Below, in pieces: positions 17,201 through 25,384 of a stretch of 64,000 nt of DNA. Position numbers and translations under genes: made by a program. The DNA is taken from NCBI RefSeq assembly GCF_004354015.1, contig NZ_SMRU01000022.1:38331-102330 (forward strand), read 5' to 3'. The notes under the pieces are model-generated. The model worked only from the letters and a program-made list of their open reading frames with translations. It was not told the DNA's origin and searched no databases. The number at the start of each line of letters is the position of its first letter. The stretch's first letter is position 1. The DNA is from Arthrobacter terricola (lineage in GTDB: Bacteria > Actinomycetota > Actinomycetes > Actinomycetales > Micrococcaceae).

Positions 17201-17382
17201 CCTGGATGTGCACGAAAACCATAGACTCGGGCCGCCGGACGATATTGAGCGATATAGACAATCAAGACCTTGTGAAAGCCGGGTCTTGGCTGGGCTCGGC
17301 GAGCAGGACGCCGACGGCGTTCCGGCCGTAAGCGCGGAAGTCACCGTTGTCGGGTGCAGGCCTTCGAACACGGGGTGCTGGG

Positions 17383-17889
17383 TCAGAAGGGGAGCGGGAG
17401 TTTTGCTGTCCGGCCGCCGTCGAGCACGATGATCTCACCGGCGGAATAGGCTGTGTGGCCGGGGTTGGCCGCGATTCCTTCGATGGAGCCGATGTTGATG
17501 ATGCTGCCTCCGCCGCTGCGCTTCAGGTGGGGGAGGGCCGCTTGTGCTAGGAACAGCGGAGCGCGAAGGTTCAGGGCCATGATAAGGTCAAGTTCCTCCG
17601 GCTGGATTCCTGCGACGCTGCGTTCGAACATGATTCCGGCGTTGTTGACGAGGACGTCAATTCTGCCGAAGTGGGCGGCAGCTAGGTCGACGGCGCTCGC
17701 GATCGCCGAGACATCGGTGAGGTCGACCTGGATGCCGATGACATCAGTGTGCCCCTGCAGCGCACTCTGCAGGGGCCCGCGCTGCAGGATGGCGACTCGC
17801 GCCCCTTCTTCCAGGAAGCGCTGCACAATTCCTGCCCCTATTCCTTGACCTCCGCCGCTGATCAGGGCGACCTTGCCTTTTAATTCCAT
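17383..17889 (-). pseudogene. SDR oxidoreductase with in-frame internal deletion
   Basis: The N-terminal ~145 residues are a normal short-chain dehydrogenase: the G-G-G-Q-G-I-G NAD(P) loop, the D-V-D-L-T strand, N-N-A-G at ~86, and catalytic Ser in I-N-I-G-S. The chain reaches H-T-A-Y-S of the Y-x-x-x-K active site, then jumps straight to A-G-E-I-I-V-L-D-G-G, which belongs to the last strand of the fold. About 75-80 residues are missing, including the catalytic Lys and helices 5-6, with no stop or frameshift. The product is 168 residues instead of ~245 and should be inactive. The upstream FAA hydrolase is intact and ends 43 bp away in the same orientation. Confidence 0.75.
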
Positions 17890-17931
17890 GGTGCTCCTTC
17901 TGGCGCCGCCAGGATCTGGCGGCGGCTTGTG

Positions 17932-18624
17932 CTAGTTGGTGACCCGGACGCGGTTGGTGAGCTTACCGATCCGTTCGATTTCGACGGTGACTTCGTCCCC
18001 CTCTTTGAGGCCGACTGGCGGGTTGCGGAAGATTCCGACGCCGGCCGGGGTGCCCGTGAGGATCACGTCGCCCGGTTCCAGGGTGGCGGTTTGGGAGACA
18101 TAACTGATGATGTCGGCGACGCCGAAGATCATCTGCGCGGTTGATGAGTCCTGCATGAGGACACCGTTCAACCAGAGCTTGATTCCAAGGTTCTGGGGGT
18201 CGGGGATCTGGTCGCGGGGCACCAGTGTTGGGCCGATTGGGCAGAACGTGTCCAGGCTCTTGCCGCGGACCCATTGTCCGTCGTCGAACTGAAGATCGCG
18301 GGCAGAGACGTCGTTCGCGCAAAGATACCCCGCCACATAGTCCAAGGCTTCATCGACGGTGACCTTGCGCGCTCTTCGGCCGATGACGACGGCGAGTTCG
18401 GCTTCAAAGTCTGTGCGGACACCTTCGGGAACGTGGATCTCGCCGCCGTGGCCAATGAGCGTGTTGGGCCATTTAGCGAAGAGCAGCGGCATCGTAGGCG
18501 CCTCGAGGCCGGCTTCGGTGGCGTGGTCGCGGTAGTTCAGCCCAACGCAGATCATCTTCGATGGTGCGCCGATGGGCAGATCCGGTTCGCCGGAGGACTC
18601 GATGCTGGAGTTTGGTGTCATCAT
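17932..18624 (-). CDS. FAA hydrolase family protein (fumarylpyruvate/acylpyruvate hydrolase-like)
   Basis: A 230-residue cytosolic enzyme. Visible motifs are I-C-V-G-L-N-Y-R-D-H near the N-terminus, F-A-K-W-P-N-T, the metal-binding F-E-A-E-L-A-V-V-I-G (two Glu), and A-N-D-V-S-A-R-D (Asp ligand). The family cleaves C-C bonds in acylpyruvates or hydrates 2-oxo-dienoates at the end of aromatic or sugar-acid catabolism. The start is ATG 18624 or the adjacent ATG 18621, behind GAAGG; the upstream open frame runs through the operator. It was probably in an operon with the now-deleted SDR gene, and is likely repressed by the divergent GntR protein through the 18689-18740 operator. The natural substrate is unknown. 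Confidence 0.82.
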   Translation of the reverse strand: MMTPNSSIESSGEPDLPIGAPSKMICVGLNYRDHATEAGLEAPTMPLLFAKWPNTLIGHGGEIHVPEGVRTDFEAELAVVIGRRARKVTVDEALDYVAGYLCANDVSARDLQFDDGQWVRGKSLDTFCPIGPTLVPRDQIPDPQNLGIKLWLNGVLMQDSSTAQMIFGVADIISYVSQTATLEPGDVILTGTPAGVGIFRNPPVGLKEGDEVTVEIERIGKLTNRVRVTN

Positions 18625-18688
18625 TTCTTGCCTTCGATCGAGGGGGTGGGGGAGATCCGGTTTCCGAGAACTGTCCGTTGCTGAGAAC

Positions 18689-18740
18689 TGACAATATGCA
18701 TATTCGATAAGATTGGCAATAGCGAATATGCATATTGTCA
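18689..18740. promoter_or_regulatory. Perfect inverted repeat of two palindromes (GntR operator)
   Basis: TGACAATATGCATATTCG (18689-18706) is repeated exactly inverted as CGAATATGCATATTGTCA (18723-18740), with a 16-bp spacer. Each arm contains its own 12-bp palindrome AATATGCATATT; the two centres are 32 bp apart, about three helical turns. It sits between the divergent FAA hydrolase and GntR genes, so cooperative binding by GntR dimers to control both promoters is likely. Confidence 0.75.
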
Positions 18741-18769
18741 TCAAAAGCGACACCTGCGATACTGGCCCC

Positions 18770-19423
18770 ATGTCTGCAACCCCAACAGGATCTTTGCGCG
18801 CCACGACCATCGCCGGAGCAATAGCTGCAGAGCTGCGCGCCGAGATCGCGGCCGGCCGGATTCTTCCGGGGGAGAAGTTGCGCCAGAACGAACTGGCCAA
18901 TCGTTTCGGAACCAGCACGACGCCGGTGAGGGAGGCCATTGCGATCCTTCGGCATGAAGGCCTGGTTCGTCATACCCCCCAGCGAGGGGCGACGGTCTTT
19001 TCGCCGTCAGCCGAGGAGCTGCGGGAGCAGTACGCGATCCGGACCGCGCTGGAAGCGCTCGCTGCCCGCCACGCCGCCGCCAACTTTCAGGCCGAGGACG
19101 CTGCCCCTTTGCAAGCGCTCATCGACGAGATGAGCCGGTGTGTGGATCCTGACCGATACGTGGAGTTGAACCATCAGTTCCATATGGGTCTTTACCGCCT
19201 CTCCAAGATGGATCAACTTGTTGAGCTGATAGACAATCTGCGCGGCTCATCCAATGCCTACCTGCTGATATCTGCCAAGGCCACTGCTCCGTCTCCGCAA
19301 CTGGACAAAGAACACAGCGAGATCCTCGAAGCGTGCAAGGCCGGCGATCTACAGAAGGCGGATAGCGCCATCAGGCGGCACCTCGGGGCCAGTGCCCGAA
19401 ACATCATCGAAGCGATCCCCTGA
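18770..19423 (+). CDS. GntR/FadR-family (FCD) transcriptional regulator
   Basis: A 217-residue regulator. The winged HTH (~10-75) has the pattern L-R-A-E-I-A-A-G-R-I-L-P-G, then S-T-T-P-V-R-E-A-I and R-G-A-T-V. The C-terminal FCD all-helical ligand domain (~80-210) retains metal-binding candidates Asp/His in the E-L-N-H-Q-F-H and H-S-E-I-L segments. Such proteins repress catabolic operons until a carboxylic acid binds. I chose ATG 18770 over the in-frame ATG 18713, because the earlier one lies inside the double-palindrome operator. It is divergent from the FAA hydrolase/SDR genes, its likely targets. Confidence 0.85.
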   Translation: MSATPTGSLRATTIAGAIAAELRAEIAAGRILPGEKLRQNELANRFGTSTTPVREAIAILRHEGLVRHTPQRGATVFSPSAEELREQYAIRTALEALAARHAAANFQAEDAAPLQALIDEMSRCVDPDRYVELNHQFHMGLYRLSKMDQLVELIDNLRGSSNAYLLISAKATAPSPQLDKEHSEILEACKAGDLQKADSAIRRHLGASARNIIEAIP

Positions 19424-19754
19424 CGGGCCAAGGGAGGTCAATGCTGACAGGGGCGGTCAAAGACCCTGTTGTGTGTTGGGCGGCGGCGGATGTTCTGCGC
19501 ATACGAACGCCCGCCGCCGGGTGTTTCCAGAGAGCGAGTATGGTGCCGACCTGGCCGGCGACGGCGCGGTCGTAGAGGGCGCGGCCGACAGTGACGTCGC
19601 AGACGACCACGCCGATGTTGCTGTTGGCGATGTTCTCCTCGGAGTTCTCGCGGTCGGGCTTGACGCCGGCGACGACCCCGTCGGTCTCTGCAGCGATGGC
19701 CGGGAGGCCGTCGGGGAGTAGCCCATGCCTGCTCCAGGTCGTTGCGTGAAACAC
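19424..19754 (-). pseudogene. Ornithine-cyclodeaminase/mu-crystallin family C-terminal remnant
   Basis: A ~100-residue open stretch starting near a GTG at 19754 resembles only the C-terminal end of OCD/mu-crystallin proteins: V-V-A-G-V-K-P-D-R-E, then N-S-N-I-G-V-V-V-C-D-V-T-V-G-R-A-L-Y-D-R-A-V-A, then G-T-I-L-A-L-W. Whole family members have ~320 residues with an NAD-binding domain, absent here. Upstream is 5' sequence of the acyltransferase region on the other strand. It is likely a decayed fragment, identified from pattern resemblance only. The open frame continues to 19404, overlapping the GntR gene end. Confidence 0.4.
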
Positions 19755-19906
19755 GGTGAATGTGACATGCCTAACATTCGGATGCGAATATACACGAGTA
19801 GATCCGCAACGGTAAGCTGCCTATGTGACTTTTTGTGTGTTTGCTTTCGGTTTTGGTCAGGTTGGCGGGCGTGGCTTTTGAGTCTCCCCGGTGGAGAAGG
19901 GGCATG

Positions 19907-21043
19907 ATGGACGCGACCCGGAAGATCCAGCACCAACTGAGCGGGACCCGTTCGCTCGGTGAGGCACTGCGTGGACGGGGAAACTCGCTCAATGCCCTGC
20001 GCCTTGTTTTCGCGTCATGTGTGATTGTTTCGCATGCTTGGTGGCTTGGTGGCTACGGCCAGGAACCGGCGTTGTTCGGGATTAAACTCGGCACTGCAGG
20101 CGTCATGGGCTTCTTCGCGATCTCCGGATACCTCATCACAATCAGTGCCGAGGGGTCGACAACGCTTGAATATGTGACCGCACGGGTCCTGCGAATATAC
20201 CCCGGTCTTGTTGTGTCCGCGGTGCTCGTGGCGTTCGTCGCGGCACCGATCGGCGCCCTCATGACCGGCGGACGCTACAGCCTTTCAGGGGCAATCGTCT
20301 TCCTGGAGGCGGCCCTTGCGCTCCTCATCGGAGTCATGAACACGCCACCGATCGGGACCTCCCTGCTCGGAAACAACGACCACTTCGACTGGGACGGCCC
20401 GTTGTGGACGTTGACCTGGGAGGCATTGTGCTACGTCCTCATCGGGGTCCTTGTCTTCCTCGTTCGACGGCGGTCTCCTGACCGGAATGGGACCGCCGCC
20501 GCCATCCTGTGGCTGTTCGCAGCGGCGACCGGCGCCGTTGCAGGCAAGATCATTGCTGGCGGCTTCGGAGCAAACCGGACCGAATTTGTCCTGCCCTTCA
20601 TCGCACTCTTCATGGCCGGCGCTCTTCTGGCCACGATGCGGGATCGCATCAGGATGGGCCTGCTGCCGTGCCTGCTCGCAGTGGTGGCCGTGTGGGGTGC
20701 CTACCTCACGGGCTTTGGTCCGGCACTGGCACCACTACCTTTCGCCTACGTAATCCTCTCGATCGGCTCTCTTCCCGTCGCATCCAGGATCGGGTCACGC
20801 CACGACATCTCCTACGGCGTCTACATCTACGGATGGCCCCTCCAACAACTGCTGGCGACCCTCAGGCTGCCCTCCCATGTCTCTCCATTGGTGTTCGCCG
20901 CTGCCGCACTGGTTCTCGTCTGTCCGCTTGCTTACCTGAGCAGTGTCATGGTCGAGAAACCGGCACGGCGTCTCCGCGCGCGATTGCTCCGGTCAGCGCA
21001 CTTTCGTCCGCCTGGCTCCAGGTCGGATAGTGTGGCGTCATGA
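19907..21043 (+). CDS. Acyltransferase 3 family membrane protein (OafA-like)
   Basis: A 378-residue integral membrane O-acyltransferase with about ten TM helices. The family signature is visible near the N-terminus: L-N-A-L-R-L-V-F-A followed by V-S-H-A-W (catalytic His), then G-V-M-G-F-F-A-I-S-G-Y-L. A late S-Y-G-V-Y-I-Y-G-W-P-L-Q-Q motif also fits. These proteins transfer acetyl or other acyl groups onto surface or exported glycans and lipids. The start is ATG 19907 (or 19904) behind GGAGAAGG. It stands apart from the polysaccharide operons, so its acceptor is unknown. A small hypothetical gene follows 110 bp downstream. Confidence 0.82.
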   Translation: MDATRKIQHQLSGTRSLGEALRGRGNSLNALRLVFASCVIVSHAWWLGGYGQEPALFGIKLGTAGVMGFFAISGYLITISAEGSTTLEYVTARVLRIYPGLVVSAVLVAFVAAPIGALMTGGRYSLSGAIVFLEAALALLIGVMNTPPIGTSLLGNNDHFDWDGPLWTLTWEALCYVLIGVLVFLVRRRSPDRNGTAAAILWLFAAATGAVAGKIIAGGFGANRTEFVLPFIALFMAGALLATMRDRIRMGLLPCLLAVVAVWGAYLTGFGPALAPLPFAYVILSIGSLPVASRIGSRHDISYGVYIYGWPLQQLLATLRLPSHVSPLVFAAAALVLVCPLAYLSSVMVEKPARRLRARLLRSAHFRPPGSRSDSVAS

Positions 21044-21153
21044 CTGTCAGCAAACCGTAACGGCGGACATTGAAACCTGGCTTTCTGGCTATCATGAAAG
21101 CCGTCGCACCCAAGCCGGGCTGACCGGCTTGGCCAATCACGGGGGGAATTAGA

Positions 21154-21405
21154 ATGGGTGAACCGCAGCGGGATCATTTCCCGGAAATACCTGATGATCT
21201 ACCCGAGTTGCTTGCTTCGCCCGGTACGAATGATGACAACCTGGTGACCCTCCGTGAGCAGGCCCAGGAGATAATCGATCAAATTCTGAGCGGTACTGAT
21301 CCCGGCGGTGAGAGGGTCCGGGCGAAATTGAGGCTGTGCATCTTCCGCCATCCTGGGCGACCGGACCAGGCGCTCCTCGAGCATCTTCTGAACCGCAACA
21401 ACTGA
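21154..21405 (+). CDS. Small hypothetical protein, 83 residues
   Basis: A short acidic-then-basic soluble protein without recognisable motifs. The frame has a strong GGGGGG purine ribosome binding site just before ATG 21154, and its codon bias toward G/C at third positions fits a real gene. It ends 3 bp before the stop of a decayed fragment on the opposite strand. It could be a downstream partner of the acyltransferase gene, but nothing in the sequence shows a function. Confidence 0.4.
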   Translation: MGEPQRDHFPEIPDDLPELLASPGTNDDNLVTLREQAQEIIDQILSGTDPGGERVRAKLRLCIFRHPGRPDQALLEHLLNRNN

Positions 21406-21408
21406 CTA

Positions 21409-21663
21409 CTATTTCATGGCATCCCTTAGTGCGACCGTCCGGGTTGCGGGATCGGTCACGAGGAACCTGGCAGCGATGACGACGGCGGCGATCAGCCCGA
21501 GCGCCGTCATGACTATCGCTTCGAGGACCAGGAAGTACAGCCCCCAGGTGAGGGCGGAGGCGTTGATGTCGTGGCCCCACGCGGTGCTGAGGTTGAGCGC
21601 GATGGCTCCAGCCGCACCCGAACAGGCGCCCAGACAGACAAACCGCCGAGCAGGTTCCCCACA
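21409..21663 (-). pseudogene. Membrane-protein C-terminal fragment without start
   Basis: Reading the minus strand from a stop at about 21664-21666 to TAG at 21409-21411 gives ~84 codons with clear membrane-protein character. A small-residue helix A-C-S-G-A-A-G-A-I-A-L is followed by W-G-L-Y-F-L-V-L-E-A-I-V, A-A-V-V-I-A-A-R-F-L and the tail A-L-R-D-A-M-K. There is no ATG, GTG or TTG near the 5' end with a ribosome binding site. It looks like the end of a 2- to 4-TM protein whose front was lost or frameshifted. It lies downstream of, and on the same strand as, the ABC-2 exporter genes. Confidence 0.4.
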
Positions 21664-21709
21664 TCACCATCCAAGTCGAGGTGTGCTTGTGCCCGTTGTC
21701 CCGGTCATT

Positions 21710-22981
21710 CTATTTTCCGGTGAGTTCGGGTGGGGTGCGGCGGAGGGTTTTGGTGACGGAGAGTTTGCTGGAGTACTGGATGGATCCGTAGCGGAAGAGG
21801 TGGACGGCCAGGCGCAGGACCAGGGTGCCGAGGATGAACAGTTCGGCGATGACGATGATCGCTTCGGTGGTGTTCAGGGTTCCGAAGCCGTTGCGGAGCA
21901 TGGCGGTCACGGGGGCAGAGAGGGGGAAGTAGGTGAAGGCTTGCACGACGGCGGAGTGCGGGTCGCTGAGGATGAGGCTGATCGCGTAGAACGGGACGAA
22001 GATCAGGGCCATGAGGGGTCCGAAGATGACACCGGCTTCCTTCGCGGTGGGCATGATCGCGCCGATCGCGACGAGCATGGCGGTAAACAGGGTGAACCCG
22101 CCGAGCAGAAGGAGCGCGCCAACCAAGAGCGGCCCCGGTTCGAAGACCAAGGAGGTCAGGTCGACGTCGGGCAGGGCGAGCCGGTCCCGGAAGAAGGCGT
22201 AGCCGATCGCGACCGGGGTGAGGAATACGCCGATCTGGACGAGTCCGACGAGGAAGAGGGAGATAATTTTTCCCACGATGAGGGTGGTCGGGTTCAAGGT
22301 GGTCAGGATCATCTCTGTGACCCGGTTTTCTTTCTCCTCAAGCGTGGAGTTGAGCATCTGGCTGGAGAGCAGGATGATGCTCACATAGAACAGCACCAGG
22401 AACATCAACGGCGGTAGAGCGGTGCCGAAACCGCCGGCCACCTGCCCGTTCCGAAAGGTCTGGGTGTCGACGGTGACGTTCCCGCCCGCGGCCGCGGTCA
22501 GCACGGGGGATCCGATCCTGGCTTGGGCTGCGATGGTGAGGAGTTGTTTGGCGACGGCTTCGTAGGTGTTGTCCGCGAAGATCCCCTTGTCGGCGCCGTA
22601 GACCTTCACATGCTCGGTCGCCGGGTTGGCAGGGTAGGCGAAGTACGCGTCGCTGCGCCCGGCCTTCACGTCCGCCAGTGCGGTGTCCGGGTCGGTGGAT
22701 TTGTGGCCGCCCATGGCCGTGGCCACGGCGTCGGGGATGATCCCGGACGCGTCCGTGTACGTGAAGGACAGGGTCGCGTTCTTCTGCGCCTCCGAGGTGG
22801 CGCGGGTGGAGGAATTGCTGGCGAACACCAGGGTGAAGATGATGGCCATGACCACCGGGATCGCCAGGGTTGCGATCCAGAAGCGGCGTTTCTTGATGGT
22901 TCGGATGAACTCGAAACCGACGACGGTGCCGAGGTTGTGCCGGCCCAGGAAAGAGGAGGCTCTGGTTGGCGTGGTGGTCAT
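21710..22981 (-). CDS. ABC-2 type transporter permease (NatB-like)
   Basis: A 423-residue permease. One TM helix lies near the N-terminus (~35-55), then a large extracytoplasmic domain (~60-185), then a block of five TM helices (~190-395) with E-E-K-E-N-R-V-T-E-M-I, the cytosolic coupling segment typical of NatB/ABC-2 exporters. It pairs with the ATPase gene directly upstream; the two overlap in ATGA at 22978-22981. Together they form a two-gene exporter, in known cases moving Na+, drugs or lipids outward. The substrate is unknown. Confidence 0.85.
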   Translation of the reverse strand: MTTTPTRASSFLGRHNLGTVVGFEFIRTIKKRRFWIATLAIPVVMAIIFTLVFASNSSTRATSEAQKNATLSFTYTDASGIIPDAVATAMGGHKSTDPDTALADVKAGRSDAYFAYPANPATEHVKVYGADKGIFADNTYEAVAKQLLTIAAQARIGSPVLTAAAGGNVTVDTQTFRNGQVAGGFGTALPPLMFLVLFYVSIILLSSQMLNSTLEEKENRVTEMILTTLNPTTLIVGKIISLFLVGLVQIGVFLTPVAIGYAFFRDRLALPDVDLTSLVFEPGPLLVGALLLLGGFTLFTAMLVAIGAIMPTAKEAGVIFGPLMALIFVPFYAISLILSDPHSAVVQAFTYFPLSAPVTAMLRNGFGTLNTTEAIIVIAELFILGTLVLRLAVHLFRYGSIQYSSKLSVTKTLRRTPPELTGK

Positions 22982-23907
22982 GTCAGGTCCGCCGTTTCCT
23001 TGCCGTAGACGCGGATGAAGATTTCCTCAAGGGATACCCGTTCGGTGGTGAAGGACCGCACCGCGACCCCGGAGGTAACCAGTTCACGCAGCACCGCTGT
23101 CTCGTCCGCCCCGTTCCGCGGCGCCAGGTCCGCGCTGCCGACGTCGGCGGCCGTGACCTCGTACAGGTCCGAACCGGGCAGGGGACCGGTGTAGGTGATG
23201 CGGTAGAGGGTGCCGCCGAATTGTTCCTGAACCTCGGCAACGGTGCCGTAGGCGCGGGAGGTGCCGTCCTTGAGCAGGATTACCCGGTCACAGAGCCGTT
23301 CGACTTCCTCCATCTGGTGGGTAACCATGATGACCGTGGAACCGGCGAGCTTCTGTTCTTCGATGATGTCCATCAGCAGGCGCCGGTTCACCGGGTCGAA
23401 CCCCTTCGTCGGCTCATCAAGGATCAGCAGCTCGGGATCGTTCATGATCGTCACGCCCAGCTGGATCTTCTGCTGCTCGCCCCCGGACAGCTTGTCCAAC
23501 CGGGTCGACGCCTTGTCCGCGAGTTCGACGCGGTCCAAGTACTCCAAGGACCAGGACCGTGCCTGTGCTTTGGAAAGTCCTTTGAGCCGGCCGAAATAGA
23601 CCATCACGTCCAGGACGGCTTCCTTCTTGTACAAGCCGCGCTCCTCGGGAAGGTACCCGAGCCGGACACCGTCGCGGGGTTCAAAGACCTTCCCGCCGAT
23701 ATGCAGCACCCCGGCCGTGGGCTGGTAAATCCCCAGCAACGCCCTCAGCGTGGTGGTTTTGCCCGAACCGTTGCTGCCCAGGAACCCGAATGTCTCCCCG
23801 GCCCGGACATCAAACGATAGATCCCGGATGACCCGTGTCTCCCCGAAATCCATCCTGAAATTTTCGATACGCACCAATGGCTCAATAGCCGCGCCCCCCG
23901 CAGTCAT
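22978..23907 (-). CDS. ABC transporter ATP-binding protein (NatA-like)
   Basis: A ~309-residue ATPase. Visible motifs are Walker A G-S-N-G-S-G-K-T-T, Q-loop Q-P-T-A-G, signature L-S-G-G-E-Q-Q-K, Walker B L-L-I-L-D-E-P and H-loop V-T-H-Q. A C-terminal DUF4162-like extension (~215-309) is common in NatA/DrrA-type exporters. I used ATG 23907; a GTG two codons upstream (23913) is equally possible, and neither has a good ribosome binding site. It is the first gene of the exporter operon. Confidence 0.85.
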   Translation of the reverse strand: MTAGGAAIEPLVRIENFRMDFGETRVIRDLSFDVRAGETFGFLGSNGSGKTTTLRALLGIYQPTAGVLHIGGKVFEPRDGVRLGYLPEERGLYKKEAVLDVMVYFGRLKGLSKAQARSWSLEYLDRVELADKASTRLDKLSGGEQQKIQLGVTIMNDPELLILDEPTKGFDPVNRRLLMDIIEEQKLAGSTVIMVTHQMEEVERLCDRVILLKDGTSRAYGTVAEVQEQFGGTLYRITYTGPLPGSDLYEVTAADVGSADLAPRNGADETAVLRELVTSGVAVRSFTTERVSLEEIFIRVYGKETADLT

Positions 23908-24054
23908 GCACACACTCTAACCGCAAGGCGGGGTCCGGAGCCCTGACAATAACTCTTCGGTGCGCCCGCGTCGCCCAAGGAGCGGGTAAGAAGGTGCGGG
24001 TTCACCGCGTCACTCCCCGTTGTCATCGGACTGTTCGTCGGTAAGACTCGGCGC

Positions 24055-24756
24055 ATGAGATTCGAGGGAGTGCTTCCCGAGGACGCGCCCGATCCGCGCA
24101 TCGAAAACGCCAAGCGTCTGAAACTGATGCCGATCCCCATCATGGGGCTGGTTCCTCAGCCCACGCTTGAAGACCCGGACATGATCGGCTTCCAGTACGG
24201 CCAGGACTCCCGCGGGTACAACGAAATGTCGGCGAGCATCACCTACATGTTGTGGCGAAACCCGGTCGATAAGTCCGACCCGATCAACCTGGCCGAGCTC
24301 GATGAGCAGACGCGGGCCTCGATCGGGTTTGTTCCTCCCTGGCCGCGGCCGCAGTGGCTGGTTGAGCAAGTTGAACGACTTCGCTACCCACAGCTCTGGG
24401 AGGCGGTGAGGACCACGTGGCATCGCGACCCGACCGGTCAGTCATCGGTGGCGTGGGTGCTGACGGACCACCTGATTCACATCTTGATGAACCGCAACCG
24501 GCGGCAGTGGATCGGGGGCAACGCCTGGGATCCTCACACCCGGAACGCCAGAAACGCGCCAGCAACCCGCGAGGTCGCCGTCCAGGTTGATGGCGCCGAA
24601 GTCCGGGGGATCGAAATCGACACGGATCCGGTCGTGTACGCCGTGGGAGCGTCTCTCGGAAACAACGGGGTAGTGACGGCCGTCCTGCCGCGCGAAGAGC
24701 TCAACTACATACGCATTGAATTCGCGAAACGCGGGAGGTCTACGGGATTTTCTTGA
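24055..24756 (+). CDS. Hypothetical protein, 233 residues
   Basis: A soluble protein with no family I recognise. It is rich in Trp, Pro and Arg, with the segments I-G-F-V-P-P-W-P-R-P-Q-W-L-V and T-D-H-L-I-H-I-L-M-N-R-N-R-R-Q-W mid-chain and a C-terminal beta-rich stretch (D-T-D-P-V-V-Y-A-V-G). Codon use is normal for the window and the frame has no competing ORF of quality. Its last 17 bp overlap the convergent membrane-protein gene tail to tail. The start is ATG 24055, with a weak ribosome binding site. Confidence 0.55.
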   Translation: MRFEGVLPEDAPDPRIENAKRLKLMPIPIMGLVPQPTLEDPDMIGFQYGQDSRGYNEMSASITYMLWRNPVDKSDPINLAELDEQTRASIGFVPPWPRPQWLVEQVERLRYPQLWEAVRTTWHRDPTGQSSVAWVLTDHLIHILMNRNRRQWIGGNAWDPHTRNARNAPATREVAVQVDGAEVRGIEIDTDPVVYAVGASLGNNGVVTAVLPREELNYIRIEFAKRGRSTGFS

Positions 24757-25264
24757 GCCGGAGGATGCGGATGGTCCAGACGCTGACGAGCGCGTGAACG
24801 AACGCCCATGCGACTTTCACCGGCTCGAACGGGGGACCGCTGATAAAGACCATGACGAGCACGATGGACACCGTGGAGACCACGATGGCGGCGATCAGTG
24901 GTGACCGGGCGGTGCTTTTGAGGGTGGAGAGGTTCCAGATCCCGATGATCACACCGGCGAGCGAGACCACCGTGTAGGCCACGAAGACGATGATGATGCC
25001 CGTGATCCACCCGGCCGCCGGCGGCATCCCCGAAGCGCTGTCGTCCTGCACTTGCCCGATGAGGTTCGCGGCGGACGCGAGTGTGAACAGGCCGGTGGCG
25101 CCACCCGTGAGCAGCTCGATGAGTCCCAGCCAGAACCGCCAATGCCGCGACCTTGACGCGTTACGGGGACTGAGCGCAGGCTCATCGATTGACTGTGGCG
25201 GGCGCACATGAAGCAGTTCTACCGCGTCAGACTGATCGGTCTGCGGTTGTGTTTCCTGGTTCAT
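24740..25264 (-). CDS. Hypothetical four-TM membrane protein
   Basis: A 174-residue protein. A polar, Gln/Pro-rich cytosolic N-terminus (~1-45) is followed by four hydrophobic helices (about 47-70, 85-112, 120-140 and 148-166) and a basic end R-L-K-K-I-P. No family is recognised. I chose ATG 25264, as the residues before it in the long open frame run antisense to the repeat-protein remnant and look non-coding. The 3' end overlaps the convergent gene by 17 bp. Confidence 0.55.
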   Translation of the reverse strand: MNQETQPQTDQSDAVELLHVRPPQSIDEPALSPRNASRSRHWRFWLGLIELLTGGATGLFTLASAANLIGQVQDDSASGMPPAAGWITGIIIVFVAYTVVSLAGVIIGIWNLSTLKSTARSPLIAAIVVSTVSIVLVMVFISGPPFEPVKVAWAFVHALVSVWTIRILRLKKIP

Positions 25265-25384
25265 GTCGCGTCCCCTCGCGTGCGGTGGAGGCCGTCCCCG
25301 CGACCGCCAGAGGAAGTCTATCGTCGGCAGCTTGCCCCGACATTCTCGTCTCACCCGGCCGCACTTGGACCAGCGCATAAAGCG

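Noticed and set aside
17752..17775. CCCCTGCAG-N6-CTGCAGGGG hairpin
   Set aside because: It is inside the coding part of the SDR remnant, where it encodes a repeated L-Q-S/G pattern; no transcription end is expected there.
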